Assembly (NCBI GenBank): GCA_023014485.1
Contig: JAJOZX010000090.1
Span: 519,501 to 583,500, forward strand
From: Bathynomus jamesi
Taxonomy: Eukaryota > Arthropoda > Malacostraca > Isopoda > Cirolanidae
Reading direction: 5' to 3'
DNA length: 64,000 nt
Shown: one piece after another, positions 10,730 to 22,100 of the stretch
How positions within the stretch are numbered: the stretch's first letter is position 1
Layout: every line of letters begins with the position of its first letter
Program-made: the position numbers and the translations under genes
Notes under the pieces: model-generated
Databases searched by the model: none
What the model saw: only the letters and a program-made list of their open reading frames with translations
What the model was told of the DNA's origin: nothing

Positions 10730-11100
10730 ATATATATAAAGTTAAATTCTTAAAAATAACAATGTTTAATGCACTTCTTTTCCTTTTCCCAATTAAAACT
10801 AAATAGAGCAACTCGTACAGGGCGACCATAAAAGTTTGAAGTAACAATGTAAATATCTTCCCGTGAAATATGAGGTGCGAGGCCCGTATTAAATGTTGCA
10901 TATTTAATTGAATCAAAAGGCGCCACCATTTTTATAATTTTCTGTTTACTCTTCGTAATAAGTGTCAACAAGAGGAAAAGCAACAACGAACTCTGTTGTT
11001 TTGATTAGGAAATACGGCTCCGAGTTTCATGCTCTGAAATAGTACTTTAGCGCAAATGTTTTCCCTCATTAGATTTGTTTGTTTTAAACCTATTCAGATT
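10730..11100. other. Spacer with an unassigned minus-strand frame
   Basis: A 78-residue minus-strand frame (10986-10750) shows no motif that I recognise. Nothing else was seen. Confidence 0.25.
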
Positions 11101-11103
11101 ATA

Positions 11104-11863
11104 CAGGGTGGGCCGTAAGTTTCCATACATAGGAAAAATTAAACGTTTGTTTTTATGTTTCAGATACCCTAAGAATATGCGTTTGACGTAAGATCTTGTT
11201 TACTGATGAAGCAAATTTTTACGTCAATGGAGAGGTTAATCGGCAAAACATACGTTATTGGAGTAATGCTAACCCTAACTGGCTGAGTCCGACGAAGATG
11301 CAATGTGCCGGTAAAGTGATGGTGTGGGCCGGGATATGGGGTGACAGAATTATTGGACCAATTTTTGTCAGTGGAAATCTTAATGCCGAAAGGTATCTTA
11401 ACATGTTGCAAGAAGAGATTTTCCCATCCCTGCTAAACGAGGAAGGTAACTTCCCAGTTTACTTCCAGCAAGATGGAGCTCCACCTCATTATGGTCTTCA
11501 CGTGCGTCGGTATTTGGATCAGCAGCAGTTTCCGGATGCTTGGATTGGTCGGCGTGGTCCTGTGGAGTGGCCTCCCAGATCCCCAGATCTCACCCCCCTT
11601 GATTCTATCTTTGGGGGCACTTGAAGGCCATGGTGTATCAGGAAAAGATACGAGACATAAATCATCTAAAGGAACGTATCACCAACGCCATTACAAGCAT
11701 AACGTCAACTCTGCTAATGCGTGTTCATCAACAGTGGGGAACACGTATTGAAATGTGTTTTCAAAACAATGGCAACCATGTAGAGCATATTATATAAATA
11801 AAAATGGTTGTCCATAAAAAAATGTTTATTTTTCCTATGTATGGAAACTTACGGCCCACCCTG
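11104..11863 (+). mobile_element. Mariner-type element, internally deleted
   Basis: TIRs of about 35 bp start CAGGGTGGGCCGTAAGTTTC, with TA at 11102-11103 and 11864-11865. The transposase frame from 11196 starts at [12 protein letters not shown] (first catalytic D), then [11 protein letters not shown] (second D) and [11 protein letters not shown] (third D). The second and third D are 42 residues apart, close to the DD41D group of the IS630/Tc1/mariner superfamily. The N-terminal DNA-binding domain is missing and the C-terminus after LD is frameshifted near 11610, so the protein is not functional. Confidence 0.88.
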
Positions 11864-11865
11864 TA

Positions 11866-12661
11866 GTTAAAGCTTGGTAACTGCGCAAATGATGTAGGTT
11901 AAGATTTTAAGGATGCAGAATACGTCTGCATGTGACAAACTACGAAAATTTATATTTGAAAATTAGCACAAATATTTACGTTCAAAATTTAGTTTCGTTT
12001 ACCTGAACTTCACGATGACAAAATTATGCGGAAAATAAAGAACATTAATTGCCTAAATGACTAATTGACTAACTAACTAATTGACTAACTGACTAATTGA
12101 CTACACACAAAGAAATCCATTTTGAAAATTAAAATAAGTATTTTTTATCTAATATACTCGAAGATTCATATATCGTCAGCGTCAAAACAAAATTTCCTTG
12201 ACATTTTTCAGTTTTTGTTGCTAATGCCATGTAAAAAAAATTGCGCATCTTTTGGTACAAATTTCGTCCTTGTAGGATGAACTATAAGGGTGATATTTGC
12301 AAAAATTCATATTTTCCGAAGTCATAAGTAATTTAATTTAGAACCCTTTTTTGCGTTTTTCTCAAAACCACAAAAAATTACTTAGGAAAATATGATATGA
12401 CTCTGACGATATTCAACAAGCCAAAAGGTTTGTGAAAGTGCCAAAGGAGTATTATAAGAAAAGTATTTTTAGTTTCACTGTATAAATTTTTAGGTAAATA
12501 CAGATTTAAATGAAGATTTATTCAAATCAAAGTTATTTTCTCAGATACAGTATCAGATTACATTAATTATTTATTTATTTGGTTAAAAATATGGTTATTT
12601 TTAATGTAATATGTATCCACATTTCTTCGTAAAATAAAAAATGTTCCTATAATCATTTATG
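11866..12661. other. Gene-free stretch with a short tandem repeat
   Basis: Only a CTAATTGACTAA-like tandem run at about 12056-12104 stands out. The rest is AT-rich with no domain recognised. Confidence 0.45.
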
Positions 12662-12864
12662 GGATCACTTGAAGATCAGGGCCCCCAGCCTTTTTTAGTT
12701 AGCTTTATAAGGCTAACTAACGAAACTATCACGACCTAACCTAACTAATCGTCAAGAGCGTACAGTTGACCTAACGATTGGTTAGGTTTGATCGTGATAT
12801 TTTCGTTAGTTAGCCTTATGAGGCTAACTAAAGAAGGCTGGGGGACCTGATCTTCAGGTGATCC
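12662..12864. mobile_element. GGATC palindromic MITE, copy 3
   Basis: It is 203 bp, with ends GGATCACTTGAAGATCAGGG and TCTTCAGGTGATCC, and a hairpin over its full length. Perfect 8-bp flanks CATTTATG lie at 12654-12661 and 12865-12872. Confidence 0.92.
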
Positions 12865-12879
12865 CATTTATGTATATAT

Positions 12880-12903
12880 ACAGTGTGTGTGTGTGTGTGT
12901 GTG

Positions 12904-12948
<45 letters not shown>

Positions 12949-12949
12949 A

Positions 12950-12993
<44 letters not shown>
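12880..12993. repeat. (TG)n and (TA)n microsatellites
   Basis: Two TA runs, at 12909-12940 and 12953-12992, follow a TG run. Confidence 0.9.
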
Positions 12994-12996
<3 letters not shown>

Positions 12997-12999
12997 ATG

Positions 13000-13490
13000 A
13001 CTGGGTTTTTTAACCTTCTCAACATCTAGGGTCATACATGAAAGTATTGATGCCTTCATACAGTTATTCATCCACACTTACAGTGTGGGATTACAGCATG
13101 GGGTAGTACAAAGTATTATATAAGATATCCACTAGAAGTAATCAATAAAAAATGTTTACGAGCTCTCTCAAACAGTGATAACAGACAATCTCATACCTCT
13201 CATATCTCTGCGTACTGTCGGTATCAGTATATACAAAATTGCTAATAATAGAAACTGTACTTCGCTCATTCACAGGGCGATTAACCCCCATCAGACGAAC
13301 CATAATCATAATACAAGGCTTCCAATGATTTTATACATAAACCAAATTATTCAGTGCAAATTGCAGGAAATCCTCTCTTCTACAAAGGGGCAGATATCTG
13401 GAACGCTATATCTATAAATATCAGACAAGCACCATCATTAATTTCGTTTCGCAAATTACTAAAGGAACAGTTTATTAACTCCTATTAATT
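13000..13490 (+). pseudogene. LINE reverse transcriptase C-terminal tail
   Basis: Across several frames, plus-strand translation gives an HPHLQCGITAWGS-like piece, CLRALSNSDN, then PLFYKGADIWNAIS and SFRKLLKEQFIN. This order is typical of the region after the reverse transcriptase core in many animal non-LTR retrotransposons. It is 5'-truncated at the (TA)n tract and broken by frame changes. Confidence 0.6.
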
Positions 13491-13656
13491 TAACTTTTAT
13501 TTATTTTCCTCAAATTCTTTGACGTTTTACATTATATGCTGGAGTTAAATTTTTTATTTGTTAAAATTTTTCCAACGAATGGTAAACTTTTCATAATTAT
13601 CCCATGCATTGCATAAAAGATAAGGACGAATATAACTGAATTGTTTATCCGTACGA

Positions 13657-13664
<8 letters not shown>
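13490..13664. repeat. Terminal fragment of the 45-kb Tc1 element
   Basis: TTTATTTATTTTCCTCAAAT, the AACGAATGGTAAAC piece and GGACGAATATAACTGAA match the right end of the element at 45362-46925 (46730-46920). Only about 170 bp is present and the final TIR bases are lost into the (TA)n run. Confidence 0.7.

Positions 13665-13716
<52 letters not shown>
13665..13716. repeat. (TA)n microsatellite
   Basis: About 25 TA units form the left insertion context of the 3.07-kb element. Confidence 0.9.
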
Positions 13717-13717
<1 letters not shown>

Positions 13718-13718
<1 letters not shown>

Positions 13719-16700
13719 GGTGATGCAAAATAACTTATCATTTCAAAAACTTGAAGACACCCTCTAATTTTATTTAGTTTAGTGTAAAAACTGAACATGC
13801 AAAATTTCAGCACAATTGAAGACATTTTAGAGGTTGCTACCATCCATTGAACATTTTGTATATTGTTATTTTTCAGTTTGTATTTATTGTACATTTATTT
13901 ATTTTGCAGATTTCATCAAAAATGGTAGTCAGCAACATATAGCAGTCATAACAGACTCTGAACCTCTTTCCGTAAACCTTCTCATCCCTTTCATTGCTAT
14001 AGACGCCGTGGCCGAACATTCTAGAATCATTTCTTTGCTGTGACGTCACTGTGGCGGCCGCGTCAGTGTAAGTGCGGCGTCACTGACTCAGTATCTTTGC
14101 TGCCTTCGCTGAGAGTGGTTGTATAGCAGTTGCTGAGTTGCACTCATGGAGCGGCATACGCGTCACAAAACAGTTGTTTGGCTCATAGGACATCCTATAG
14201 AGTCCTTCAAAGAAACCCAGCTTCCATCTAAAAGGGAAACATTAGCATTGTTTATGAACTACAAGATCAATAAAAAGCAACAGGTGAAAACAGCGGCTTT
14301 GTTGACTGCTAGAGATGTTATGGATGTGGGAAAAGGCACGCATCCCAACAGTGTTGAAATGTCATGTCGTGGAGAGAGTAAAGAAACTTTTCAACGAGTG
14401 GGAGAAACTAAAGAAGAACAGAAATAATAAGAAGAAGCAATCACCTGCACTACTTCAAAAACAAGAGAGCTGGCAAAATGACTTGCAAGATCTGTTTGAC
14501 ATTGCACATGCAAGTGCTCTTGACATGATAAAGATAGATGAAGATCGTGAGTTTTTGATGCTGCAACGACAAAAAGGAAGAAAAGGCAAAATGTCTGGAG
14601 TGGATAAAGTTTTTTCACAAATGGAAGAGATTGCTAGAGAAAAGGAAACATTGCTTGAAAAGAAAAGAAAGAGGGAAACAGCCGTTTTCGAAGCAGCAGT
14701 GCTCTCAAGTTCAAGTCCTTCAAGTTTGAATGAAGATAGTTCAAAATCAGAAGAAGAATTTGTTGCTGACCCTCAGCAGCCATCAACTTCGAGACAAAGT
14801 AGATCAAAGTCTAAGAGTGCAAAGCTTATGGATTCTTCAATGCTTGTATCTCTTGATGCTGCAAAAGTAAGTGATAGAGCTGCTTCGGAAATCTTGATCC
14901 CAACAATCAATGCTCTTGGGCAAAACCCTGAAGAATACAGTGTTAGCTATTCATCGATACGGAGAGCAAGACAAAGGAACCGCAAGACAATGGCAGAAAA
15001 TTTGAAGCAGGATTTCGAAACAAATTGCCCTCTCCAAATACATTGGGACGGCAAACTACTGGAAGATATTACTGGTCATGAAAATGTTGATCGACTGCCA
15101 GTTCTAATTTCCGGCCAAGGAGTTGATCAGCTTCTTGGTATTCCCAAACTTGCCAGAGGAACTGGTCAAAACATTGCAGATGCTGTCCATCAGTTAGTAT
15201 TGGAGTGGAATATATCTGACCAAGTGAAGGGCATGTGTTTTGACACCACTGCCTCCAACACAGGTTCTAAGAGTGGTGCTTGTATGTTACAGAGCAAAGA
15301 TTGGATAAAGATATGCTGTGGCTGGCTTGCCGACATCATATTTTCGAAATAGTGTTAGAAGCTGCAGTTTCTGTCTCCTTGCCATCTTTTAGTGGCCCTG
15401 ACATACAACTGTTTAAGAGATTCAAAGCAAAGTGGGTGGAAATTGACAAGAACAATTACCAAACAGCAACAGATGACCCTAACATTGCAGAGAAAATCTC
15501 AGATGCTGAAGAACTCATTCAATTTGCTCAAGCTCAGCTTGATGAACAGCAGCCTCATGATGACTACAAGGAATTGCTCGAGCTAACGCTCATTTTCATC
15601 GGTAGTGCCCCCAAGTCAGGAATCAGCTTTAAAGCACCCGGAGCTTATCACAGAGCACGATGGATGGGCAAGCTAATTTACTGCATTAAAATTTGGATGT
15701 TTAAATCTCAGTTTAAACTAACTGAGAGAGAGGAAAAAGGACTGAGATATGTTTGCTGCTTTTCAGCTGCGATATACATCAGATCGTGGTACCTGGCACC
15801 CATACCCTCATGCGCCCCCCGTTCAGATTTGCATTTTGTGCAAAGTCTGCAGCTCTACAAGCAAAAGGATGACAAAATTGCAAGTGCTGCACTCAATAAG
15901 TTTTTGAGACATTTGTGGTACCTCTCTGAGGAGCTTGTGGCGCTTGCATTTTTTGATTCAGCTGTTTCGCATGAGACAAAAAACAAAATGAAGCATGCTC
16001 TGCAGAAACCAGTTGACTCAAAACCGAGCAAACGAGCATCAATAAATCCTGAATCAGCTGGGCAGAAACAACTGCAGGATTTCGTTACTGCGAACACAAA
16101 AAGATTCTTTGAAATCCTAGAGGTGCCTTGCACTTTTCTTGAAAAAGATGCTGAAGAATGGAATGATGATGAAAGTTATGCGAATGCAAGAGATATCGCA
16201 TATGGACTCAAAGTGGTAAACGACATTGCGGAAAGAGGTGTACGACTGATGGAGGAATACAACAAACTGATAACCAATGATGAAGAGCAGAAACAATACC
16301 TTCTTCAAATTGTTAAAAGTTACAGGTCGTCACTCTCAAACAAAAACAAGAAAACATTACTCTTGCTTCACAAAAAACGAAAATAAACATACATAAGTGG
16401 TTATGATATGCCTACTGGGGAAACTTCCACATAAAAAAAGTTAACGCGCTATACGCTGTACCTCAGAGGGTGGTGCGGAAATCAGCGTGCCTATTATTTA
16501 CTATTTTATGAGCTCACTACGTACTATAGTCTAGAATGTCATCGTTTTTTTTCAAACTAGGTTAACTAGGTACATATCAAACCGGCTCCGGCGAAAATAT
16601 CAACAAAACAATATTTTTGAGCACAAACTGATATACATTTATTTTTAAAGCTTGGTAGCAACCTCTAATTTTCTCTTTTTCAACCCCAAATTTCGCATAC

Positions 16701-16783
16701 AATGCTTTCTTAGGAATATGAATAAAATAGGAGGGTGTCTCCCTGAAAATTGAAAAAAAAAATTTTGACCCCTTTTTTGCATC

Positions 16784-16787
<4 letters not shown>
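13718..16787 (+). mobile_element. 3.07-kb TIR element with gene A only
   Basis: The left end GGGTGATGCAAAA and right end TTTTGCATCACCC are perfect inverted repeats flanked by TA (13716-13717 and 16788-16789). Further in, both ends share inverted subterminal motifs: GACACCCTC (13756 region, and inverted near 16735) and AGAGGTTGCTACCA (about 13828, and inverted near 16652). It contains one gene, described separately. The flanking DNA is (TA)n on both sides, so the exact target-site length cannot be proven. The end layout matches the 48862-55066 element. Confidence 0.8.
14146..16386 (+). pseudogene. Gene A: RNase H-like transposase of the TIR element
   Basis: Frames 14146-14427, 14315-15352 and 15280-16386 form one gene of roughly 740 residues broken by shifts near 14327 and 15290. 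The N-terminus has VVWLIGHPIESFKETQLPSK, followed by a lysine/glutamate-rich segment and a serine-rich linker. The core has IHWDGK (D at 15047), GMCFDTTASNTG (D at 15242), LACRHHIFE (CxxH at about 15328), HRARWMG, RHLWYLSE and finally NDIAERG (E at 16231) with EEQKQYLLQ. The order D, D-x-x-x-N, CxxH, RW, E resembles hAT/P-type transposases. This assignment is inference. The start ATG at 14146 precedes the conserved block by only a few residues. Confidence 0.7.

Positions 16788-16860
<73 letters not shown>
16788..16860. repeat. (TA)n microsatellite
   Basis: About 36 TA units adjoin the right end of the 3.07-kb element. Confidence 0.9.
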
Positions 16861-16863
<3 letters not shown>

Positions 16864-18339
16864 TACATGAGTAGGAAAGTACAAATAACGGTTTAAACCA
16901 TGCTACATTCAATGGGCATGCGTAATCTGATGAGATTTATAAGTGGGTGAATGGAGTTCAGATTAATTACTATGGTTTACATGACAATTGGGACTAGGGG
17001 AAAATGGGAATAATTCCGGTAAAATCTAAAACAATCTAAACCGTTGATTGACTTGTTTGTACTTTGAGGGAATGAAATTAAGGAACATTCGCTTCTTGGA
17101 ACGAATTTGTAATGGCACAAACATGGATATCGTTCGGACAAAGGAATGGTAGATCGCATGGTTGCGATATGTATAATTTGATAGAAGGGTTTGTTCTTGG
17201 GGAACCATAATTTATTGAAAAACAGGACGAATAGACCGTACATAATGAAGTTTTATTGGCGAAAAAAGTTTCGCAAAAATTTTATTTTCATCATCAGTAG
17301 GCCTACTAAAAAGTGAAAAATATGAACAGAGGTAAGGAAAATAATTAAATAATAAATTAATTAATAATATAAAGTAATAAAAAATAATAAAAAGTAATCA
17401 AAAGTAATTAATAAAAATAATAAAATCATTATAATATATAACATGATTAATTGTAGAATGATAAAACAAAGAGTGTATAAAGGTATAAATAAGGATAAGG
17501 TCACGGTTAAAATATACAAATCGTTAAACAGGGATGACAAATGTAGGTTAGCAATGAATGCGTAAGTTACCTTACCAGGTTCGATAGAAGTGTGTGTGAT
17601 TAAAAAAATTGCAGAAGAATTTGCGATTGGATGAATATTGGGTAATGGATAATATGGGTCAACGCCGAACTATTATAGCGGGACTTGCCGTGAAAGCTCC
17701 ATGTGATATCGTACTCAGGACGAGGAGAGCCATGCCAGCGATAACCGTGGGAAGAATATGCAGTGTGTGTTCTCCCCAGTGACGGGGTCCTCGCTTAGTC
17801 CTAGCCCAGAATACCCTGCCGTTAATTTTGATTGCGACTTTATCCGTGTTGCGCGTATGTTTTATGTGTATGCTTGTTTGTTGTAGGCGTATTAGCCAAT
17901 AAGGACCTTTATAACCGAAACAGCGCAGATTACTTCTAGGACTGTGTTCTGTTCTATGTTGAAGTGTATCGGAGTATGGGGACTTTCTGGCCACTCAGTG
18001 ATATAACTAATATCATTGCCACAGCATGCAATTGTTCAGTTCATGCGTTTGAAAGCTAGCCGGACCTGAACACAGAGAAAAATACTGATTTTGTTCTAGG
18101 AGATTATCTTCAAATAAGACCTGTTGCTAAACTTAACGGTTATAGTCATTTAGCTTATGCTATGAACGTGTGCGAAAGATTGTGAAATATAGACTTGTTT
18201 TGCAACCCTTCTCTAGCTGCATTCGAGATACCATGTAGAGAACGGAAAGTACAAAATCTTTCAAGGTGTTCGCCGTTCTCCGCCCAAAAAATTCTTTCGG
18301 GAGGTGGAGGGGCTATTGTTTAATCTCCTTCGCAACAGC
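16861..18339. other. Gene-free region, unassigned frames
   Basis: It contains AAT-rich simple sequence at about 17340-17450 and a 111-residue minus-strand frame (17994-17659) rich in basic residues with no recognised motif. No TIRs were found. Confidence 0.35.
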
Positions 18340-18510
18340 AAAGGTCATGTGACGAATGGGACCTACAGCTTTACGTGGAATCCGAACCAAGAGTCGCTAC
18401 ATCATCTGAACGCGGAGGACGGCCACCCATCCAAACTACTGTCCAGACCTTGTGTCGCTTAACTTCGCTGATCTACAGGAAGAAGTTGTTGCGACATGGC
18501 CAAGGCGTAG
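18340..18510 (-). mobile_element. 5S rRNA-derived SINE
   Basis: Minus-strand reading from 18505 gives a 5S rRNA-like head: GATCAGCGAAGTTAAGCGAC (18473-18454) and then AGTAGTTTGGATGGGTGGCC (18440-18421). These are the internal promoter and following region of 5S genes. It continues into TTCGGATTCCACGTAAAGCT (18391-18372), a body segment also present in the tRNA-headed SINEs at 22.9 and 43.5 kb. The 5S head has lost its first ~40 bases or they are too diverged. Confidence 0.65.
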
Positions 18511-18782
18511 CCCAAACCAGTCCAAAGGATAAAATAAACATTTACCACCTAAACTAAGATGCTTTGACCTTTACTTTCTTGCGGTTGTACCAGAGAAAAA
18601 TGATACCACTCTTTTTATATTTCACTGATACTTTAGATCATGAACACATTAATATTAAAATTTTTCTCTTTTAAAAATTTATCCTAACATTATAACCATC
18701 AACTTCTACTGCCCTAAATTTGAGTGCCAATTGTTTATTTCGGATAGCAAATTTTCGGACAAACTTCTGTTTCTCTGCATGA

Positions 18783-18786
<4 letters not shown>
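18511..18786. other. Spacer, nothing recognised
   Basis: AT-rich sequence without a domain or repeat that I could name. Confidence 0.4.

Positions 18787-18834
<48 letters not shown>
18787..18834. repeat. (CT)n microsatellite
   Basis: About 23 perfect CT units. Confidence 0.95.
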
Positions 18835-18836
<2 letters not shown>

Positions 18837-19159
18837 CTATCATTTGACGTCGTAATTATTGTTTTTCGCTCTAGAAAAGAATTTATTACTATAAAATAAG
18901 GAACAAAATATAAAGATAAGATCTCGTAAAATTGAAAGTTTCAAAAGGGGGTTTTGAAACTGTATATTACGTCTATAAATTACTTATTGTTTGTTTTATT
19001 TTTCTGTTCATTCATTTTTATTCTTCTTTTATGGAAGTGAATCACAAAACTTTGTTGTATCGAATTATCTTTCATTTTATTGGTGGTATTAACCATCAAA
19101 CCAATGAATATAAATAAATAGAACAAGAAAGAACCTTCGTGCTAAACGTCTCCAAAGAT

Positions 19160-19163
<4 letters not shown>
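18835..19163. other. Spacer, nothing recognised
   Basis: A 61-residue plus-strand frame (18932-19117) is hydrophobic and AT-driven, with no sign of being a gene. Confidence 0.35.

Positions 19164-19217
<54 letters not shown>
19164..19217. repeat. (TA)n microsatellite
   Basis: About 26 TA units. Confidence 0.95.
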
Positions 19218-19222
<5 letters not shown>

Positions 19223-20838
19223 GGAGTTACAAGGAAAAGTAATACCTCAAAAGGCCTTGCGGCCCAGTGTTGGGCACTAAAGCGTTAATCCGATAACAGT
19301 TAATTAACGAAGTTAACTTTTTTTAACGGTCTATTAACGGAAGTTAATTTCCATTTATCGTTATCGGACCAGTTAACTTCCGATAACTCGATATTTAGTC
19401 TGTTAAAGTCCGTTAACACGTTAACTGCGAGGAGTCATTCACGGAAGATCACCGCTCCGCGAATGAATTCAAACCGCCATAACTTCAGTCTGCTTCCAGA
19501 TCTCGCAAGGGGAGGTTGGGGAGGCCCAAGAGGTCAAGACTGGCAGTTAGGCCTAACCTTGAGAAGTTGGTCTTTCTGAAGGGCAACCAGCACATTGTGT
19601 CATAGTCTTTAATAAATGTGCCTAAAATTTAATTTTACCTTTCAGTTCCCGCCATAATAATTCTCTGGTAAATTAAAATTTAGTTAATGGTTAGTGGTTA
19701 CAAGGGTTTCAAAACATGTAATCAGTACATTTTTTATTAAAAATAAAAAAAAAAGTTAAGCAAAAAAGTTGCAAAACTTGATAAAAATACAGTTAAATAC
19801 CTATTTATTGTTAGATTTTGCATAAATAAACATTTTCTATGGGTTTTAAAGCTTTTTCCTTGATTTTTTTAAATGTTAGTAAAGAAATAGTTATCGTTAA
19901 CGGATTATCGTTAACTTCCGTTAACTTTGTAGTAAAATTATCGGATTATCGTTATCAGAGTTAAAAATTGGGGTTAACGGATTATCGTTATCGAAGTTAA
20001 CTTTTTGGTTAACGGTGCCCACCACTGTTGCGGCCCATACCGAGGAGGTACCAATGGCAACGGGTGCCAGGGAAAAATTCTGTCACCCTCAAATAGTGCG
20101 CAAGATTCGGTCTAACCTTTTCTTGAACAGATCCACAGAAGAACTGTTCACAACTTCTGAAGTTAGCCTGTTCCACGTGTCACAGATCTTATACGTAAAG
20201 TAATTCCTACACACACTAGTCCTAAACCGTTTCAAATCCAACTTCCAACCATTACTGCGAGTTGGGTTATCATTTAAACTAAACATGCTTCTAAAATCGA
20301 CATTGTTGAACCCGCTTAAGAACTTGAAAACCTCGATGAGTTGACCGCGCAGCCTCCGAGTTTCTAGCGAAAACAAATTCAGGGCGCGTAAGCGTCGATT
20401 GTAGCCCATATGCCTAACGGAAGGGATTAACTTTGTGGCCCTCGCCTGGACTCGCTACAGCCTCTCAATATCTTTCCTGAGGGTGGGCGACCAGAACTGC
20501 ACAGCATACTCCAGGTGCGGCCGAACCAGAGGATTGTACAGAGAGAGCACAATCTCCTTGTTCCGAAATCGAAATTGCCTCCTGATATAACCCAACAACT
20601 TCTGGGCTTTCTTTTCCACCTCTACGCACTGTTTGGTAAACTTAAGGTCGCTGCTAATTAGCACACCCAAGTCCTTTTCCAAATCAGTCGCCTCGATATT
20701 ACTCCCCAACATGGAGTAGTCCGACTTGGGATTGGCGTAGCCAATGTGCATCACCTTGCATTTACTCAAGTTAAACGGCATTTGCCATTTTTCCGACCAC
20801 TCTCCTCTCGTACGTAGGTCCGCACGCAGTTGCTCGAT

Positions 20839-20841
<3 letters not shown>
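19218..20841 (-). pseudogene. CR1-like LINE, C-terminal ORF2 and 3' end
   Basis: Minus-strand frames 20841-20455 and 20409-20089 form one LINE tail with a single in-frame stop between them. Visible are KCKVMHIGYANPKSDY, EKDLGVLISSDLKF, RPHLEYAVQFWSP, then RRLRALNLFSLETRRLRGQL and NYFTYKICDTWNRLTSEVV. These are the usual segments after the YADD box in CR1/L2-type elements. The catalytic core is missing because the copy is 5'-truncated at the GA repeat at 20842. The 3' UTR is interrupted by a 763-bp hAT MITE (19265-20027), and its last 47 bases lie at 19218-19264. Confidence 0.82.
19265..20027. mobile_element. hAT MITE (CAGTGTTGGGCAC ends)
   Basis: The left end CAGTGTTGGGCACTAAAGCG and right end GGTGCCCACCACTG are inverted repeats. 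The 8-bp flanks TTGCGGCC are identical (19257-19264 and 20028-20035). The interior holds many GTTAACGGATTATCGTTA-like motifs clustered near both ends, as subterminal repeats often are in hAT elements. Confidence 0.9.
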
Positions 20842-20881
<40 letters not shown>

Positions 20882-20923
20882 GAGAGATAGCAAAAGTATA
20901 TACTCTGTGTGTGTGTGTATATA

Positions 20924-20980
<57 letters not shown>
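20842..20980. repeat. (GA)n, (TG)n and (TA)n microsatellites
   Basis: GA run 20842-20876, a short TG run, then TA 20928-20978. These sit at the LINE 5' truncation. Confidence 0.9.
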
Positions 20981-20981
<1 letters not shown>

Positions 20982-21100
20982 AAACACAGACCGTGCATGG
21001 AACAAGGAACTCTTCTGGGAAAATTAAATCCACTATAGTCCGAATAAGTATGGTAAATGACAAATACCATAGTTTTTTCTTTTTCATGATGCTAGCCCGA
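20981..21100 (+). repeat. Fragment of the 456-bp repeat unit
   Basis: TTAAACACAGACCGTGCATG through GCCCGACGTG matches the first ~120 bases of the unit tandemly repeated at 39261-40140. It is cut at both ends by (TA)n. Confidence 0.8.
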
Positions 21101-21103
21101 CGT

Positions 21104-21104
21104 G

Positions 21105-21137
<33 letters not shown>

Positions 21138-21159
21138 ATGTATATATATATATATATAT

Positions 21160-21190
<31 letters not shown>
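21104..21190. repeat. (TA)n microsatellites
   Basis: Two TA runs with a short TG interruption. Confidence 0.9.
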
Positions 21191-21191
<1 letters not shown>

Positions 21192-21194
<3 letters not shown>

Positions 21195-22093
21195 GGCGTC
21201 CCAAAAAAATGTATACACACTTTAAATAATTATAAAGGCAGTGTTTATTAAAATACATTTCATTTTCAAAATGTAATAGAATCTACAGACATTATTTAAT
21301 TGTTTTGTCAACGCCTGTTTTCAAACTGACGTCCGTTCTGGTCCAGGCACTGCTGATAACGCGAAGCAATGGAATCGCAAACATCACGAAACATTTCGTT
21401 TGGTATTTGTGTGCATTCTCGTTCAATGGCTGCTCTCAATTCAGCGACTGTTGCAGGTTTTATAGCGTAGACTTTGTCTTTTAAGTATCCCCATAAAAAA
21501 AGTCTAGTGGTGTGAGGTCTGGTGAACGCGGAGGGTATTCTACGAACCCCTTCGTCCAATCCACATCCACATCGTGCCAAGTACCACTCGCAATACTCCA
21601 CTCTTCGGTCCGGATCATCTTCATTAATAGCATGGACTAATCTTGGAATGAACTTTTCCATTGACAGCGCTTCAAAATGCGTTGGACAGACGATTCTGAA
21701 ATTCCTACCTCACGACTCGCTTGCCGCACAGATTTTCTTGGACTTTGGTGATACGTTTCCAGTACTCTTTCTTGCTTTGTGGGGCTTGTCGATGTCCGTG
21801 GTCTTCCGGAACGCTTTTTGGACATTCTGAACAGTTCCATCGGCTTCAAACTTATCTCTAATTCGAGTGATGGTAAGTCGTGTTGGTGGATCTGTTTGAA
21901 ACTCCCTCCTAAACTGTCTTTGCACTTCAACTGCGTTTTCACACTTCCAGTAGCATTTTAGAATGAATTTCCTTTGTTCAAAGCTTAGTCTGACTGCCAT
22001 TATTAATTCTAATGGGTTTAACTTGGGGAAGAAAGAAACATCAATTGAGCTATCAGCTGTTAAAGTGTGTATACATTTTTTTGGGACGCCCTG
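21192..22093 (-). mobile_element. Mariner-type element with central deletion
   Basis: TIRs start CAGGGCGTCCCAAAAAAATG, flanked by TA on both sides. Minus-strand coding gives an intact N-terminal helix-turn-helix region (22018-21637: [51 protein letters not shown]). It then jumps to the C-terminal [20 protein letters not shown] region (to 21308). The part with the first two catalytic aspartates is deleted around 21560, and the third-D region is readable only in another frame (SPDLTPLD near 21510). It is an MITE-like deletion derivative, not capable of transposition alone. Confidence 0.88.
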
Positions 22094-22100
22094 TATATAA

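Noticed and set aside
16645..16884. Frames made of YIYIYI runs
   Set aside because: These are translations of (TA)n microsatellites, seen at many places in the window, not genes.
17659..17994. 111-residue minus-strand protein
   Set aside because: No motif, no homologous copy in the window and no supporting neighbours. It could be a chance frame or an old relic.
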